From Collinsella sp. AF23-4AC (lineage in GTDB: Bacteria > Actinomycetota > Coriobacteriia > Coriobacteriales > Coriobacteriaceae), in the NCBI RefSeq assembly GCF_003462685.1, contig NZ_QRVE01000009.1:1-64000 (forward strand): a DNA stretch of 64,000 nucleotides, in the 5' to 3' direction. The notes beneath the pieces were generated by a model. That model saw nothing but the letters and a program-made list of their open reading frames with translations. It searched no databases and was not told the DNA's origin. Shown here one piece after another: positions 53,070-61,009 of this stretch (within the stretch, counting starts at the first letter, position 1; each line of letters starts with the position of its first letter). Made by a program: the position numbers and the translations under genes.

Positions 53070-54155
53070 ATGAAGCCACGTAACATTGCCATCGCCTGCG
53101 GTGTCGCGGGAGTCGCCGTCGGCCTTGCCGCTGCCGCCGGCATCGTTTACCGCAAGCAAATCAAGTCCGCCGCTTCGCTCAAACGCTTGACCGGCTACGC
53201 GGATAGCTATGACCTGTACGCAATCGACATCGCCTACGACTACGATCTTGATCGCATCATCGCCGCTGGCGTGCGCGACGACCAGGCCTACATCGATGCC
53301 GTGGTGGCGCAGGTGCTGCCCGGTGTGCCGGTACATGTCCAGGCGCCCCAGTTTGCCTGCAGCGCTTTTGTCGCCGTAGATGCCGAATGCCGCGTGCGCA
53401 CCGGTCGCAATTACGACTTTAAGGACGACACCTCGGCGCTGCTGGTGCGTAATCACCCACGCGGCGGCTATGCCTCCATCGGGTTTGCCGCCCTTAACAA
53501 CCTGGGCGATAACACTCCGCTTGACTCCGTCGGCGGACGCGCCGCCGCACTCATGGGCCCGTTTGCCCAGCTCGATGGTGTTAACGAATGCGGCGTGTCC
53601 ATTGCCGTACTCACCCTGGATTCCAAGCCCTGTGACCAGGACACGCAACGCCCCGTCATCAATACCTCGCTCGCCATCCGTCTGGTGCTCGACCGTGCCA
53701 CCACCACGCAAGAGGCCGTCGACCTGCTTTCTGCCTACGACATGCACGCCATGGCAGGACGCGATTACCACTTCTTTATCAACGACGCCGCCGGTGACGC
53801 GCGCGTAGTAGAGTGGGATCCGCGCGATCCGGACCGCGCTTTCAAAGCGACTCCTGTACGCCAGGTTACAAACTTCTACGCCTGTTATGGCGACGAAGTG
53901 CTGCCCAACCAAAAGAATGGCGAGCTGGGCCATGGTAAAGAGCGCGCCGTCGCAATCGCCGATGTCCTTGACGCCCATGTCGGCGCCCAAGACGAGGCAG
54001 TCGCTTGGAAGGCCCTTCGCGCCGCAGCCCAAGAGCCCAATCCGAAAGACATCACCAGCAATACGCAATGGTCGGTCGTCTTTGACAATACCGAGCCCGC
54101 TGCCGCCATCACGCTGCGCCGCCACTGGGGCAACGCCGATGCCTTCGCACTGTAA
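53070..54155 (+). CDS. Linear amide C-N hydrolase (choloylglycine hydrolase/AAT-like Ntn hydrolase), membrane-anchored
   Basis: A 361-residue Ntn-type hydrolase. An N-terminal hydrophobic anchor (residues 5-26) is followed by about 70 residues and then the candidate nucleophile C97 (PQFACSAFVAVDAECRV), and TGRNYDFKD with R113 and D116, as in bile-salt hydrolases and acyl-coenzyme A:6-aminopenicillanate acyltransferases. NECGVSIAVLTLD and the later Asn/Arg region support the fold. Unlike choloylglycine hydrolases the Cys is not at residue 2, so autocatalytic release of a propeptide would be needed. It is probably extracytoplasmic. The substrate is unknown; bile-acid or N-acyl-amino-acid amides are possible. 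Confidence 0.82.
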   Translation: MKPRNIAIACGVAGVAVGLAAAAGIVYRKQIKSAASLKRLTGYADSYDLYAIDIAYDYDLDRIIAAGVRDDQAYIDAVVAQVLPGVPVHVQAPQFACSAFVAVDAECRVRTGRNYDFKDDTSALLVRNHPRGGYASIGFAALNNLGDNTPLDSVGGRAAALMGPFAQLDGVNECGVSIAVLTLDSKPCDQDTQRPVINTSLAIRLVLDRATTTQEAVDLLSAYDMHAMAGRDYHFFINDAAGDARVVEWDPRDPDRAFKATPVRQVTNFYACYGDEVLPNQKNGELGHGKERAVAIADVLDAHVGAQDEAVAWKALRAAAQEPNPKDITSNTQWSVVFDNTEPAAAITLRRHWGNADAFAL

Positions 54156-54223
54156 GGAGCCAGGCCCGTCGACCTTACGTTCCCTGGCGTTGCTTACATT
54201 TCCATACGCTTGAGCTAACACGT

Positions 54224-54256
54224 TTTACCCCCGTATCAACAGTGTGCGGGGGTAAA
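54224..54256 (+). promoter_or_regulatory. Hairpin or operator upstream of pfkA
   Basis: Perfect 10-nt arms TTTACCCCCG (54224-54233) and CGGGGGTAAA (54247-54256) lie 38 nt before the pfkA ATG. There is no T-run after it in the plus direction, so a terminator is unlikely. On the minus strand the arm is followed by ACGTGTTAGC, also not T-rich. Confidence 0.5.
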
Positions 54257-54294
54257 CTTATGCGCATGTTATAACTTGCCCGGAAGGATTCATC

Positions 54295-55374
54295 ATGCTC
54301 AGGATCGGTCTTCTTACCAGTGGCGGCGACTGTCAGGCGCTCAACGCCACCATGCGCGGCATCGTCAAAACGCTTATGACCAATAGCGAAGAACCTATCG
54401 AGATCTATGGCTTTGAGGACGGCTACCAGGGCCTTATCTACAGCAGGTTCCGCGTCATGACGCCCGCCGATTTTAGCGGTATCCTCACCCGCGGCGGCAC
54501 CATCCTGGGCACGAGCCGCACGCCGTTCAAGCGTCTGGACACCCCCGAGGCCGATGGTGTCGAGAAGGTGCCGGCGATGGTCCACACCTATCACAAGCTG
54601 CAGCTCGACTGCCTGTTTATGCTGGGCGGCAACGGCTCCACCAAGACCGCCAACCGTCTGCGCGAAGAGGGCCTCAACGTTATCGCCCTGCCCAAGACCA
54701 TCGATAACGACACCTGGGGCACCGAGCTGACGTTTGGCTTTACGAGCGCCATCGACGTCGCCACCAAGTGCATCGATGACATCCACACCACCGCCTCGAG
54801 TCACGGCCGCGTGTTCGTTATCGAGATCATGGGCCACAAGGTTGGCTGGATCCCGCTGTATGCCGGCGTCGCGGGCGGCGCGGATGTCATCTTGATCCCC
54901 GAGATCCCCTACGACATGGACCAGGTCATCAAGACCATCGAGCATCGCATGGAGACCGGCAGCCGCTTTACCATCGTGGCCGTCGCCGAGGGCGCTATCT
55001 CCAAGGAGGACGCGGCGCTGTCCAAGAAGGAGTACAAGAAGAAACTCGCCGAGCGCACGAGCCCGTCGATTGTCTACGACATCGCCAAGGAGATCGAGGC
55101 CAAGACTGGTCGCGAGACCCGCGTCGCCATCCCCGGCCACACGCAGCGCGGTGGCCAGCCCGATGCCCAGGACCGCATCTTTGCAACCCAGTGCGGCGTC
55201 GAGGCGGCTCTCGGCTGTCTGCGCGGCGAGTTCGGCTACATGATTGCCCTGCGCGACGGCAAGATGTGCCACATGCCGCTCGAGGATGTCGCCGGCAAGC
55301 TCAAGTATGTCGACCCCCAGAGCGATCTGGTGCGCGAGGCCAAGGCGCTGGGCATCAGTTTCGGCGACGAATAG
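54295..55374 (+). CDS. pfkA: 6-phosphofructokinase (mixed ATP/PPi-type signature)
   Basis: The committed glycolytic step, fructose-6-phosphate to fructose-1,6-bisphosphate. The 359-residue product has TSGGDCQALNA at the N-terminus, GGNGSTKTA (111-119), PKTIDNDTWGT (133-143) and MGHKVGWIPLYAGVAGGAD. At the two donor-specificity positions (E. coli 104 and 124) it has Gly and Lys, the combination seen in mixed or PPi-using enzymes of the long ATP-PFK-like clade. Where E. coli has Asp103 it has Asn113. Phosphoryl donor is therefore uncertain. GGAAGG precedes the ATG. A large hairpin begins inside its last codons. Confidence 0.92.
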   Translation: MLRIGLLTSGGDCQALNATMRGIVKTLMTNSEEPIEIYGFEDGYQGLIYSRFRVMTPADFSGILTRGGTILGTSRTPFKRLDTPEADGVEKVPAMVHTYHKLQLDCLFMLGGNGSTKTANRLREEGLNVIALPKTIDNDTWGTELTFGFTSAIDVATKCIDDIHTTASSHGRVFVIEIMGHKVGWIPLYAGVAGGADVILIPEIPYDMDQVIKTIEHRMETGSRFTIVAVAEGAISKEDAALSKKEYKKKLAERTSPSIVYDIAKEIEAKTGRETRVAIPGHTQRGGQPDAQDRIFATQCGVEAALGCLRGEFGYMIALRDGKMCHMPLEDVAGKLKYVDPQSDLVREAKALGISFGDE

Positions 55375-55550
55375 CCTCGGCCGAAACTGCTCTCATCAGA
55401 GACCCCAGGGCTTACCTCCCAAATCGTCCTCGGACATGTCAGGATCCCGCCGTGCGCTTCGCGCGGCGGGATCCTTCCGTCCTGCGGAAAGATTTGGGAG
55501 GTAAGCCCTGGGGCCTCCTGCGGTAACTAGGGAAGCCGAGGCTATTCGTC
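55366..55550 (+). repeat. 185-nt branched long hairpin overlapping the pfkA 3' end
   Basis: Outer perfect 16-bp arms (55366-55381, including the pfkA stop, with 55535-55550) surround perfect 23-bp arms (55403-55425 with 55491-55513). Inside are CGTCCTCGGACATG (55425-55438), a 12-bp stem (55441-55452 with 55464-55475) with a GCGCTTCGCGC tip, and TTCCG-TCCTG-CGGAA (55475-55489). The whole folds as a stem with three branches. The central pieces recur downstream of groEL. Confidence 0.85.
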
Positions 55551-55578
55551 TTCTTGCTACAAGTGTGTGGGCTGAAAT

Positions 55579-55649
55579 TAAGTTGCGGTGAAATAGTTCC
55601 TGCTTAGCTTGCAAATGGCTGAATCTAGGAATTATTCCACCGCAACTTA
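55579..55649. repeat. 71-nt palindromic element, copy 1
   Basis: Arms TAAGTTGCGGTGAAATAGTTCCT (55579-55601) and 55627-55649 match as inverted repeats at 21 of 23 positions. The second copy, also 71 nt, is at 56825-56895. The remaining 55650-55832 before the next gene shows only two direct copies of GCTACCGGT and no clear promoter. Confidence 0.85.
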
Positions 55650-55832
55650 CTGAGTGGGGCTCTTGGCCGCTACTTGCACTGACATTTGTCCTGAAATGGC
55701 TGGTCGTTAGGGGTTGCTACCGGTAGTTGCGGTAGGGTTGGGGCAGATTCTAACTAGAAATGGTGGTCGCTACCGGTTGTTCTCGGCATACTCGGCTCAT
55801 TCGATTACGGTCACCACATGAAAGGAACTGCC

Positions 55833-56771
55833 ATGGATCTTGCGATGGCACAGCGGCTCGTTGATCGCCGCAAGGCTGCCGGGCTTTCTCAGGAGGCACT
55901 TGCCGCCCAGTTGGGCGTGAGTCGTCAGGCTGTCAGTAAATGGGAGCGCAGCGAATCCTCGCCCGATACCGATAACCTTATTGCGCTCGCCGCGCTGTAT
56001 GGTGTGTCGCTGGATGAGTTGTTGTATGGGGAGGCGGTGGATAGCACTGACGCCTCGCAGGCTGATGATGAGGCACAGGACAGCGACGCCGGCGCCAAAG
56101 CTTCAGATAAGGCTGAAGAGGCTGAGGCTTCTACTGAACACGCTGATTGCAGCGATAAGCCACTTGTCGATATTTCCCTCGCGCGCGGTATCCACGTCAT
56201 TGATCCCAATAAAGGCGAGGAAGTCCATGTTGGTTGGAGCGGCATCCATGTGACCAACGAGCGCAAGGGCGAAGAGGTGCATGTGGGGCCGGGCGGCGTG
56301 CATATCGATACGCTTGAGGACGATGGACATAGCGTGCGTACCAATGACGACGGCACTGTCACCATCGACGGCGAGACGTTTTCCAGCTGGAAGGAAGCAC
56401 ACGACAAGCTCGACCATCATGGCAAGCATTTCCACACCAAGGTTGGACGTGCATGGAACAAATTCCCCTTCCCCGCACTTGTCGCTCTCGCCTATCTGGT
56501 GCTCGGCATTGTCTACGGCACATGGGCTACGGGACTCTTCCTCGTCTTTCTGATTCCCATCTATTACGCGCTTGGCGACCTTATCGACCAACGCCACTTA
56601 TCTAAGCTGATCGATGTCGTCTATTCAGTCAGTGCCGAGGCATGGTTCCTCTACATGTGGCTCTGCCTGGGGCAGCCCCATCCCGCCTGGGTAATCCTCA
56701 TCACCATCCCGGTCGTAAAAGCACTCATGCGTTGGTGCCGCAAACAATGGAAGCACCGCAAGCGAGCCTAA
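55833..56771 (+). CDS. XRE-type helix-turn-helix protein with C-terminal membrane domain
   Basis: A 312-residue predicted membrane-bound regulator. The N-terminal HTH (RRKAAGLSQEALAAQLGVSRQAVSKWERSES) is followed by DNLIALAALYGVSLDELLYGE. An acidic linker follows, then a repeated beta segment (residues about 115-180: GEEVHVGWSGIHVTNERKGEEVHVGPGGVHID). Two to four C-terminal hydrophobic segments end in a basic tail. The start at 55833 is preceded by AAAGGA at 7 nt; the ATG at 55818 would overlap it. The ligand and targets are unknown; it may sense envelope stress and regulate nearby genes (inference). Confidence 0.85.
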   Translation: MDLAMAQRLVDRRKAAGLSQEALAAQLGVSRQAVSKWERSESSPDTDNLIALAALYGVSLDELLYGEAVDSTDASQADDEAQDSDAGAKASDKAEEAEASTEHADCSDKPLVDISLARGIHVIDPNKGEEVHVGWSGIHVTNERKGEEVHVGPGGVHIDTLEDDGHSVRTNDDGTVTIDGETFSSWKEAHDKLDHHGKHFHTKVGRAWNKFPFPALVALAYLVLGIVYGTWATGLFLVFLIPIYYALGDLIDQRHLSKLIDVVYSVSAEAWFLYMWLCLGQPHPAWVILITIPVVKALMRWCRKQWKHRKRA

Positions 56772-56824
56772 ACCATCCCAGCCCGACAGCAGCACCCAAC
56801 TAGTACTCCCCCGCCCATCCCTCC

Positions 56825-56895
56825 TAAGTTGCGGTGATATAGTTCCGGTTTTAGCCTTGAGTAGTCGAATTTAGGAACTATTCCACCGCAACTTA
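56825..56895. repeat. 71-nt palindromic element, copy 2
   Basis: Arms TAAGTTGCGGTGATATAGTTCC (56825-56846) and 56874-56895 pair with few mismatches. Arms and length match copy 1 at 55579-55649, 1,246 bp upstream, while the loop differs. Confidence 0.85.
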
Positions 56896-56962
56896 CGAAC
56901 GATCGGAGCGGCTACGGCACAAGCGTCGGCGTTCGTTTGATGGTCCGTCACGAAAAGGGGTC

Positions 56963-57090
56963 ATCTACTACGTTTAACTCGATGGGGTCAACCATGACCG
57001 CCTTTTTCAAAAATCGACAGGCCTTCTACCTGCGGTTTTATTTTTCGTTTTCCCGGCATGGTTGAGGGTATCCAATTAAACGTAGTAGAT
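56963..57090 (+). repeat. 128-nt nested inverted-repeat element (type Q)
   Basis: Perfect 15-nt outer arms (56963-56977 and 57076-57090) and 9-nt inner arms (56988-56996 and 57057-57065) surround an interior with CTTCTACCTGCGGTTTTATT. The interior and right internal block (GAGGG, TCC, AATT) match the element at 24312-24442 read on its minus strand; the arms do not. It sits between convergent genes. Confidence 0.82.
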
Positions 57091-57216
57091 AGGCCCGTTT
57101 TGTAGCACACGACCCATTCAAGCCCAATCTCGAAGGCTAAAGAGAGCCTCTCATCAACGCTTGCGAGCAGAAGATAGCAAAGCAACAAACGCCGGGCCAC
57201 CTAATGGTTGTCCGGC

Positions 57217-57265
57217 GTTTGCCCAGATAAAACCTGTCAAAATAAACCTGTTCCTTTTTGGCGGG
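57217..57265 (-). repeat. REP-like element docked at the ABC permease stop
   Basis: On the minus strand, directly after the TAA (57266-57268): CCCGCC-AAAAAGGAACAGG, TTTTGACAGG, then TTTTATCTGGGCAAACG. Confidence 0.8.
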
Positions 57266-60031
57266 TTACTCGGCGCTCTTGAGGGCGCCGACCATGTCAA
57301 TCTTGTTGAGGGTACGATTGGTGGCGAGGTTGACGATAAACGTAAAGGCAAAGGCCAGCAACACGGATAGCACGTAGCTCAGCGGCTCGACTTCGACGTC
57401 AAAGTACAGCGACGGCATCTGCAAAATGTAGGTAAAGCTCTCGGCCAGCAAGCCGCCCAGCGGCACGCCCAGCGCAGCGCCGATCGCCGTGAGAATCAGC
57501 GTCTCCTTGTTGACGTAATGGTGCACCTCGCCACGGCGGAAGCCCAATACCTTGATGGTCGCCAGCTCGCGCTCGCGCTCGGAGATATTCGTGTTGGACA
57601 GCGTAAACACCACCACAAACGACAGGCACGCCGCCATAAAGGTCACGAGCACCACGACCGAATTGATAATCGTAAAGTTCGCTTCGTAGTTCTCCCAATG
57701 CTCGGCCGTACTCGAAATCGTAAGCCAACCGTCGCTCTTAAGATTCTTGCTAAACGCAATCTGGTCGGCCGACGAGCCCTTAAGCAGCACAAAGACGCCG
57801 TTGAGGCGTGCGCTTCGACCGAACGCGCGCTCATAGGTGCCCTGCGTCATGTAAAGCGTGTTGCCCAGATAGTTAAGCGAAATGTCACTGACTTTGACCT
57901 TGGCAACATTGAGCGACGAATCCTGGACGTGTGCCGTATCGCCCGGCTGAATCCCCAGCACCAGCTGTGAACTCTTGCTCAGATACACGTCTCCGTCACG
58001 CAAAGACAGCGGCTCTTTGGACTCATCCTCAAGGCGAACGTAGTCGTCCAGGTCGTTCGTGCGGTCATCGGGCACCACGATCAGCTGCACAGTCTCGCTC
58101 TTGCCGCCAAAAGTAAAGGTGACGTTGTCGGTCATAATCGGCAGCGTCGAAGTCACGGTCACGTTGGAATCATTGGCCGCGCTGCGCTCATCCAACGCCG
58201 CGCACGTCTGCGTAAAGTCATCGGGGTTGGCGACCGCCAGCAAGTCATAACGCGTGATATGCCCGTACTGTTTGGGCGAAAGCGCCACCGACGTATCGCG
58301 AATACCCATACCGCAGATCACAAGCGCGGTGCAACCCGCGATGCCAAAGATGGTCATAAAGGCGCGCTTTTTATAGCGGAATAGGTTGCGTGCAGCGACC
58401 TTGTTCAAAAAGCCCATGCGGCGCCAGATAAAGCCGATGCGCTCAAGCAAGATGCGCGAGCCGGCGCGCGGAGCCTTGGGGCGCATGAGCGAGGCCGGGG
58501 TCTCGGCCATCTCGTGGCGGCAGGCGATAATTGTGGCGCCCACCACGCCCACGGCAAACAGTGCTACCGAGACGATTGAGGACACAATGTCGTACGAAAG
58601 CAACATCTGGGGCAGCGAGTACATGTCGTCGAACACCGTAAACAGGAACAGCGGCAGGCCCACAAATCCGATGATATTGCCGAGCACGCCGCCGATCAGG
58701 CACGCCCACAGCGAGTAGTCCACGTATTTGGACAGAATGCGCCCGCGCGAATAACCAAGCGCCTTATACAGGCCGATGAGCGTGCGCTCCTCCTCGACCA
58801 TACGCGTGGCGGTGGTAAGGCTGATGAGCACGGCGACGATAAAGAAGATGAACGGAAACACCGTCGCAATAGCCTCAATTGACGAGCTATCGCTCTCCAC
58901 GCTTGAGTAGCTTGCGATATTGTCGCGGTCCTGGATGTACCACGTGCATTCACCCAAATCGGAAAGCTCGGCGCGGGCATCGGCAAACTGCTGGTCGGCG
59001 GCGGCGCGGCGCTGATCCAGGTCGGCCTGAGCCTGGACGCGTTCCTCGCTGCCCTGGGCCATGCGATTGATGTTGTCCTGCTCAATCCCAAAGAGCATAT
59101 TCGCCTGGCGCTCGGCCGCATCCAAGCTTGCCGGCGTGTCGACTGTCAGCTCCTGAGCGCGCGCCTTCTCACGCTCCTCGCGGATCTTCTCTATATTGCC
59201 CTTGACCTTGTTGATCTTTGCCGCGTAGGCATCCGAATAGGAGTTGAGGCTCTTGGCTCCCTCGACGACTACGTGGACTGCGGAATAGGACGACGACGTC
59301 GCGGCGTCCTCGCTCACATAGAACTTATAGTCCGCCGCCGAAGCAGCGCGAAAGGCGTTGACTGTCGAGTCGGAGCTCACATCAGTGGGATCGAGGACCT
59401 CGGCCGTAATGGTGTAATCGCCCGCGGCAAACTGATCCTTGGCGCTTTGGTTCGACGAGCTCGCGTCATTGGCGGCAAAACTCACCGTATCGCCGAGCTT
59501 TTTGCCCGAAGCCTTCAGGAACTTCGAAGTCACCGCGACCTCATCGGCGCTCTCGGGCAAATCGCCGTTCACGAGCACCGGCTGATCGATGTTCTCCTTG
59601 GAGAGACTCTGCACGACCACGCGCTCGCGCGTTGTACCCACGGCGGTGTAGGCGGTCTCGGTGTAGATGCCCTCGGCCGTCTCGACACCATCGACCTCTT
59701 GGATGGCGGCGAGATCATCGTCGGTCAGGCCATAAGTCGACTGCACGTTGATGTCATAAACATTCTGCTGGTCAAAGTAAGCGTCGACCGAATCGCACAG
59801 ATCCTCGCAACCCGCCTTGAGGCCGCACATCACGCTCACGCCGAGCGCGGTGATCACGACGATAGACAAGAAGCGCTTAAGACTGCCTCGGATTGTGCGG
59901 TAGATGCCACGGCGAAAAACCGTCGGCACCATGTCGTTTGAACTTTGGGCAGTACGATAGGTCGCGAACTCCCGGTCGCGACCCGCATGCTCCGTATCGT
60001 GGTTTTGGCTGTTTTGGCGATCTTGGTCCAT
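57266..60031 (-). CDS. MacB/FtsX-type ABC transporter permease
   Basis: A 921-residue permease with two FtsX/MacB repeats. A first membrane segment near residue 60 (SLKRFLSIVVITALGVSVMCGLKAG) is followed by a large external domain of about 330 residues that includes an Arg/Glu coiled coil (IEKIREEREKARAQEL). The FtsX core follows (ATVFPFIFFIVAVLISLTTATRMVEEERTLIGLYKALG), then a second external domain and a second core near the C-terminus (ERERELATIKVLGFRRGEVHHYV). It probably exports lipids, peptides or drugs with the ATPase encoded just upstream. Start: ATG at 60031, or GTG at 60043 overlapping the ATPase stop. A REP-like element follows the stop. Confidence 0.9.
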   Translation of the reverse strand: MDQDRQNSQNHDTEHAGRDREFATYRTAQSSNDMVPTVFRRGIYRTIRGSLKRFLSIVVITALGVSVMCGLKAGCEDLCDSVDAYFDQQNVYDINVQSTYGLTDDDLAAIQEVDGVETAEGIYTETAYTAVGTTRERVVVQSLSKENIDQPVLVNGDLPESADEVAVTSKFLKASGKKLGDTVSFAANDASSSNQSAKDQFAAGDYTITAEVLDPTDVSSDSTVNAFRAASAADYKFYVSEDAATSSSYSAVHVVVEGAKSLNSYSDAYAAKINKVKGNIEKIREEREKARAQELTVDTPASLDAAERQANMLFGIEQDNINRMAQGSEERVQAQADLDQRRAAADQQFADARAELSDLGECTWYIQDRDNIASYSSVESDSSSIEAIATVFPFIFFIVAVLISLTTATRMVEEERTLIGLYKALGYSRGRILSKYVDYSLWACLIGGVLGNIIGFVGLPLFLFTVFDDMYSLPQMLLSYDIVSSIVSVALFAVGVVGATIIACRHEMAETPASLMRPKAPRAGSRILLERIGFIWRRMGFLNKVAARNLFRYKKRAFMTIFGIAGCTALVICGMGIRDTSVALSPKQYGHITRYDLLAVANPDDFTQTCAALDERSAANDSNVTVTSTLPIMTDNVTFTFGGKSETVQLIVVPDDRTNDLDDYVRLEDESKEPLSLRDGDVYLSKSSQLVLGIQPGDTAHVQDSSLNVAKVKVSDISLNYLGNTLYMTQGTYERAFGRSARLNGVFVLLKGSSADQIAFSKNLKSDGWLTISSTAEHWENYEANFTIINSVVVLVTFMAACLSFVVVFTLSNTNISERERELATIKVLGFRRGEVHHYVNKETLILTAIGAALGVPLGGLLAESFTYILQMPSLYFDVEVEPLSYVLSVLLAFAFTFIVNLATNRTLNKIDMVGALKSAE

Positions 60032-60036
60032 GGGCG

Positions 60037-60738
60037 CTACCACTCGATCGTCTCGATAGGCACGGGATTTTGTTGGACCGTCTCGCTCTCCACGCGGCCG
60101 CTCTTAAAGCGGATCAGGCGATCGGCCATGGGCGCCAGCGCGGAGTTGTGGGTGATGATAATGACCGTGATGCCCTGCTTGCGGCAGGTGTCCTGTAGCA
60201 GCTGCAGGATCTGCTTGCCGGTTTTGTAGTCGAGTGCGCCCGTGGGCTCGTCGCACAAAAGCAGCTTGGGATTCTTGGCCAGTGCGCGGGCAATGGACAC
60301 GCGCTGCTGCTCGCCGCCCGAAAGCTGCGCCGGAAAGTTGGCGAGGCGCTCGCCCAGGCCAACCTGGCTAAGCGTTTGCTCGGCATCGAGCGAATCGGGG
60401 CAGATCTGAGCTGCGAGCTCAACGTTTTCGAGTGCCGTCAGGTTGGGAACCAGATTGTAGAACTGGAAGACAAAGCCGACGTCGGCGCGGCGGTATTCCA
60501 CGAGCTGCGCCTCGTTGGCGGAGCTCACATCGCGCCCGTCCACCGTTACGGTGCCGGAAGTCGCCGTATCCATGCCGCCCAGGATGTTGAGCGCCGTGGT
60601 CTTGCCGGCACCCGAGGCGCCCAGGATAATGGCGAGCTCACCGCGCTCAACGGTAAAGCTCGCGCCGTCGAGCGCGTGAATGCGGGCATCGCCCTCGCCG
60701 TATGCTTTGATGACGTCTTTAAATTCGATATAGGCCAT
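60037..60738 (-). CDS. MacB/LolD-type ABC transporter ATP-binding protein
   Basis: A 233-residue ATPase subunit. Walker [11 protein letters not shown]-loop [13 protein letters not shown], signature [16 protein letters not shown], Walker [13 protein letters not shown] and the switch His in [11 protein letters not shown] are present. It forms an operon with the large permease, whose start lies within a few nt of this gene's stop. Confidence 0.94.
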   Translation of the reverse strand: MAYIEFKDVIKAYGEGDARIHALDGASFTVERGELAIILGASGAGKTTALNILGGMDTATSGTVTVDGRDVSSANEAQLVEYRRADVGFVFQFYNLVPNLTALENVELAAQICPDSLDAEQTLSQVGLGERLANFPAQLSGGEQQRVSIARALAKNPKLLLCDEPTGALDYKTGKQILQLLQDTCRKQGITVIIITHNSALAPMADRLIRFKSGRVESETVQQNPVPIETIEW

Positions 60739-60786
60739 CGATCGGTTCCCATCTGGTCGGATAACTCTTTAGTATTACCCATTTCC

Positions 60787-60836
60787 CACCTATCAAAAAG
60801 AGACAGGTTTATTTTGGCAGGTTTTATATGGGGAAA
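60787..60836 (+). repeat. REP-like element (plus orientation) upstream of the ABC operon
   Basis: CCTATC-AAAAAGAGACAGG, TTTTGGCAGG and TTTTATATGGGGAAACG are visible on the plus strand. It lies 49 nt upstream of the ATPase start, in the leader or promoter region. Confidence 0.75.
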
Positions 60837-60939
60837 CGGCAGCTATAGATGAGGCGCCGGGGAGGCAGAGAAATCATCGACGGGGTCAGGCCGACCGCCA
60901 AACACAACGCACGCATCTCAATCTGTCAGCCAAATCATT

Positions 60940-60953
60940 CGAACAGCTGTTCG
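60940..60953 (+). promoter_or_regulatory. LexA (SOS) box upstream of the GyrI-like gene
   Basis: CGAACAGCTGTTCG is a perfect 14-bp palindrome matching the Gram-positive/actinobacterial LexA consensus CGAAC-N4-GTTCG. A likely -10 box TATGAT (60959-60964) follows 5 nt later, so a bound repressor would cover the -35 region. Confidence 0.8.
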
Positions 60954-61009
60954 TTTCTATGATATGATTCCGTTATCTAAGCAGGCCAATACGCAGAAAG
61001 GCGGCCAAC

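Noticed and set aside
56963..57090. Integron attC site
   Set aside because: GTTTAAC fits the R'' consensus, but the right end reads ATTAAAC rather than GTTRRRY, the homologous element at 24.3 kb lacks both, and no integrase is present.
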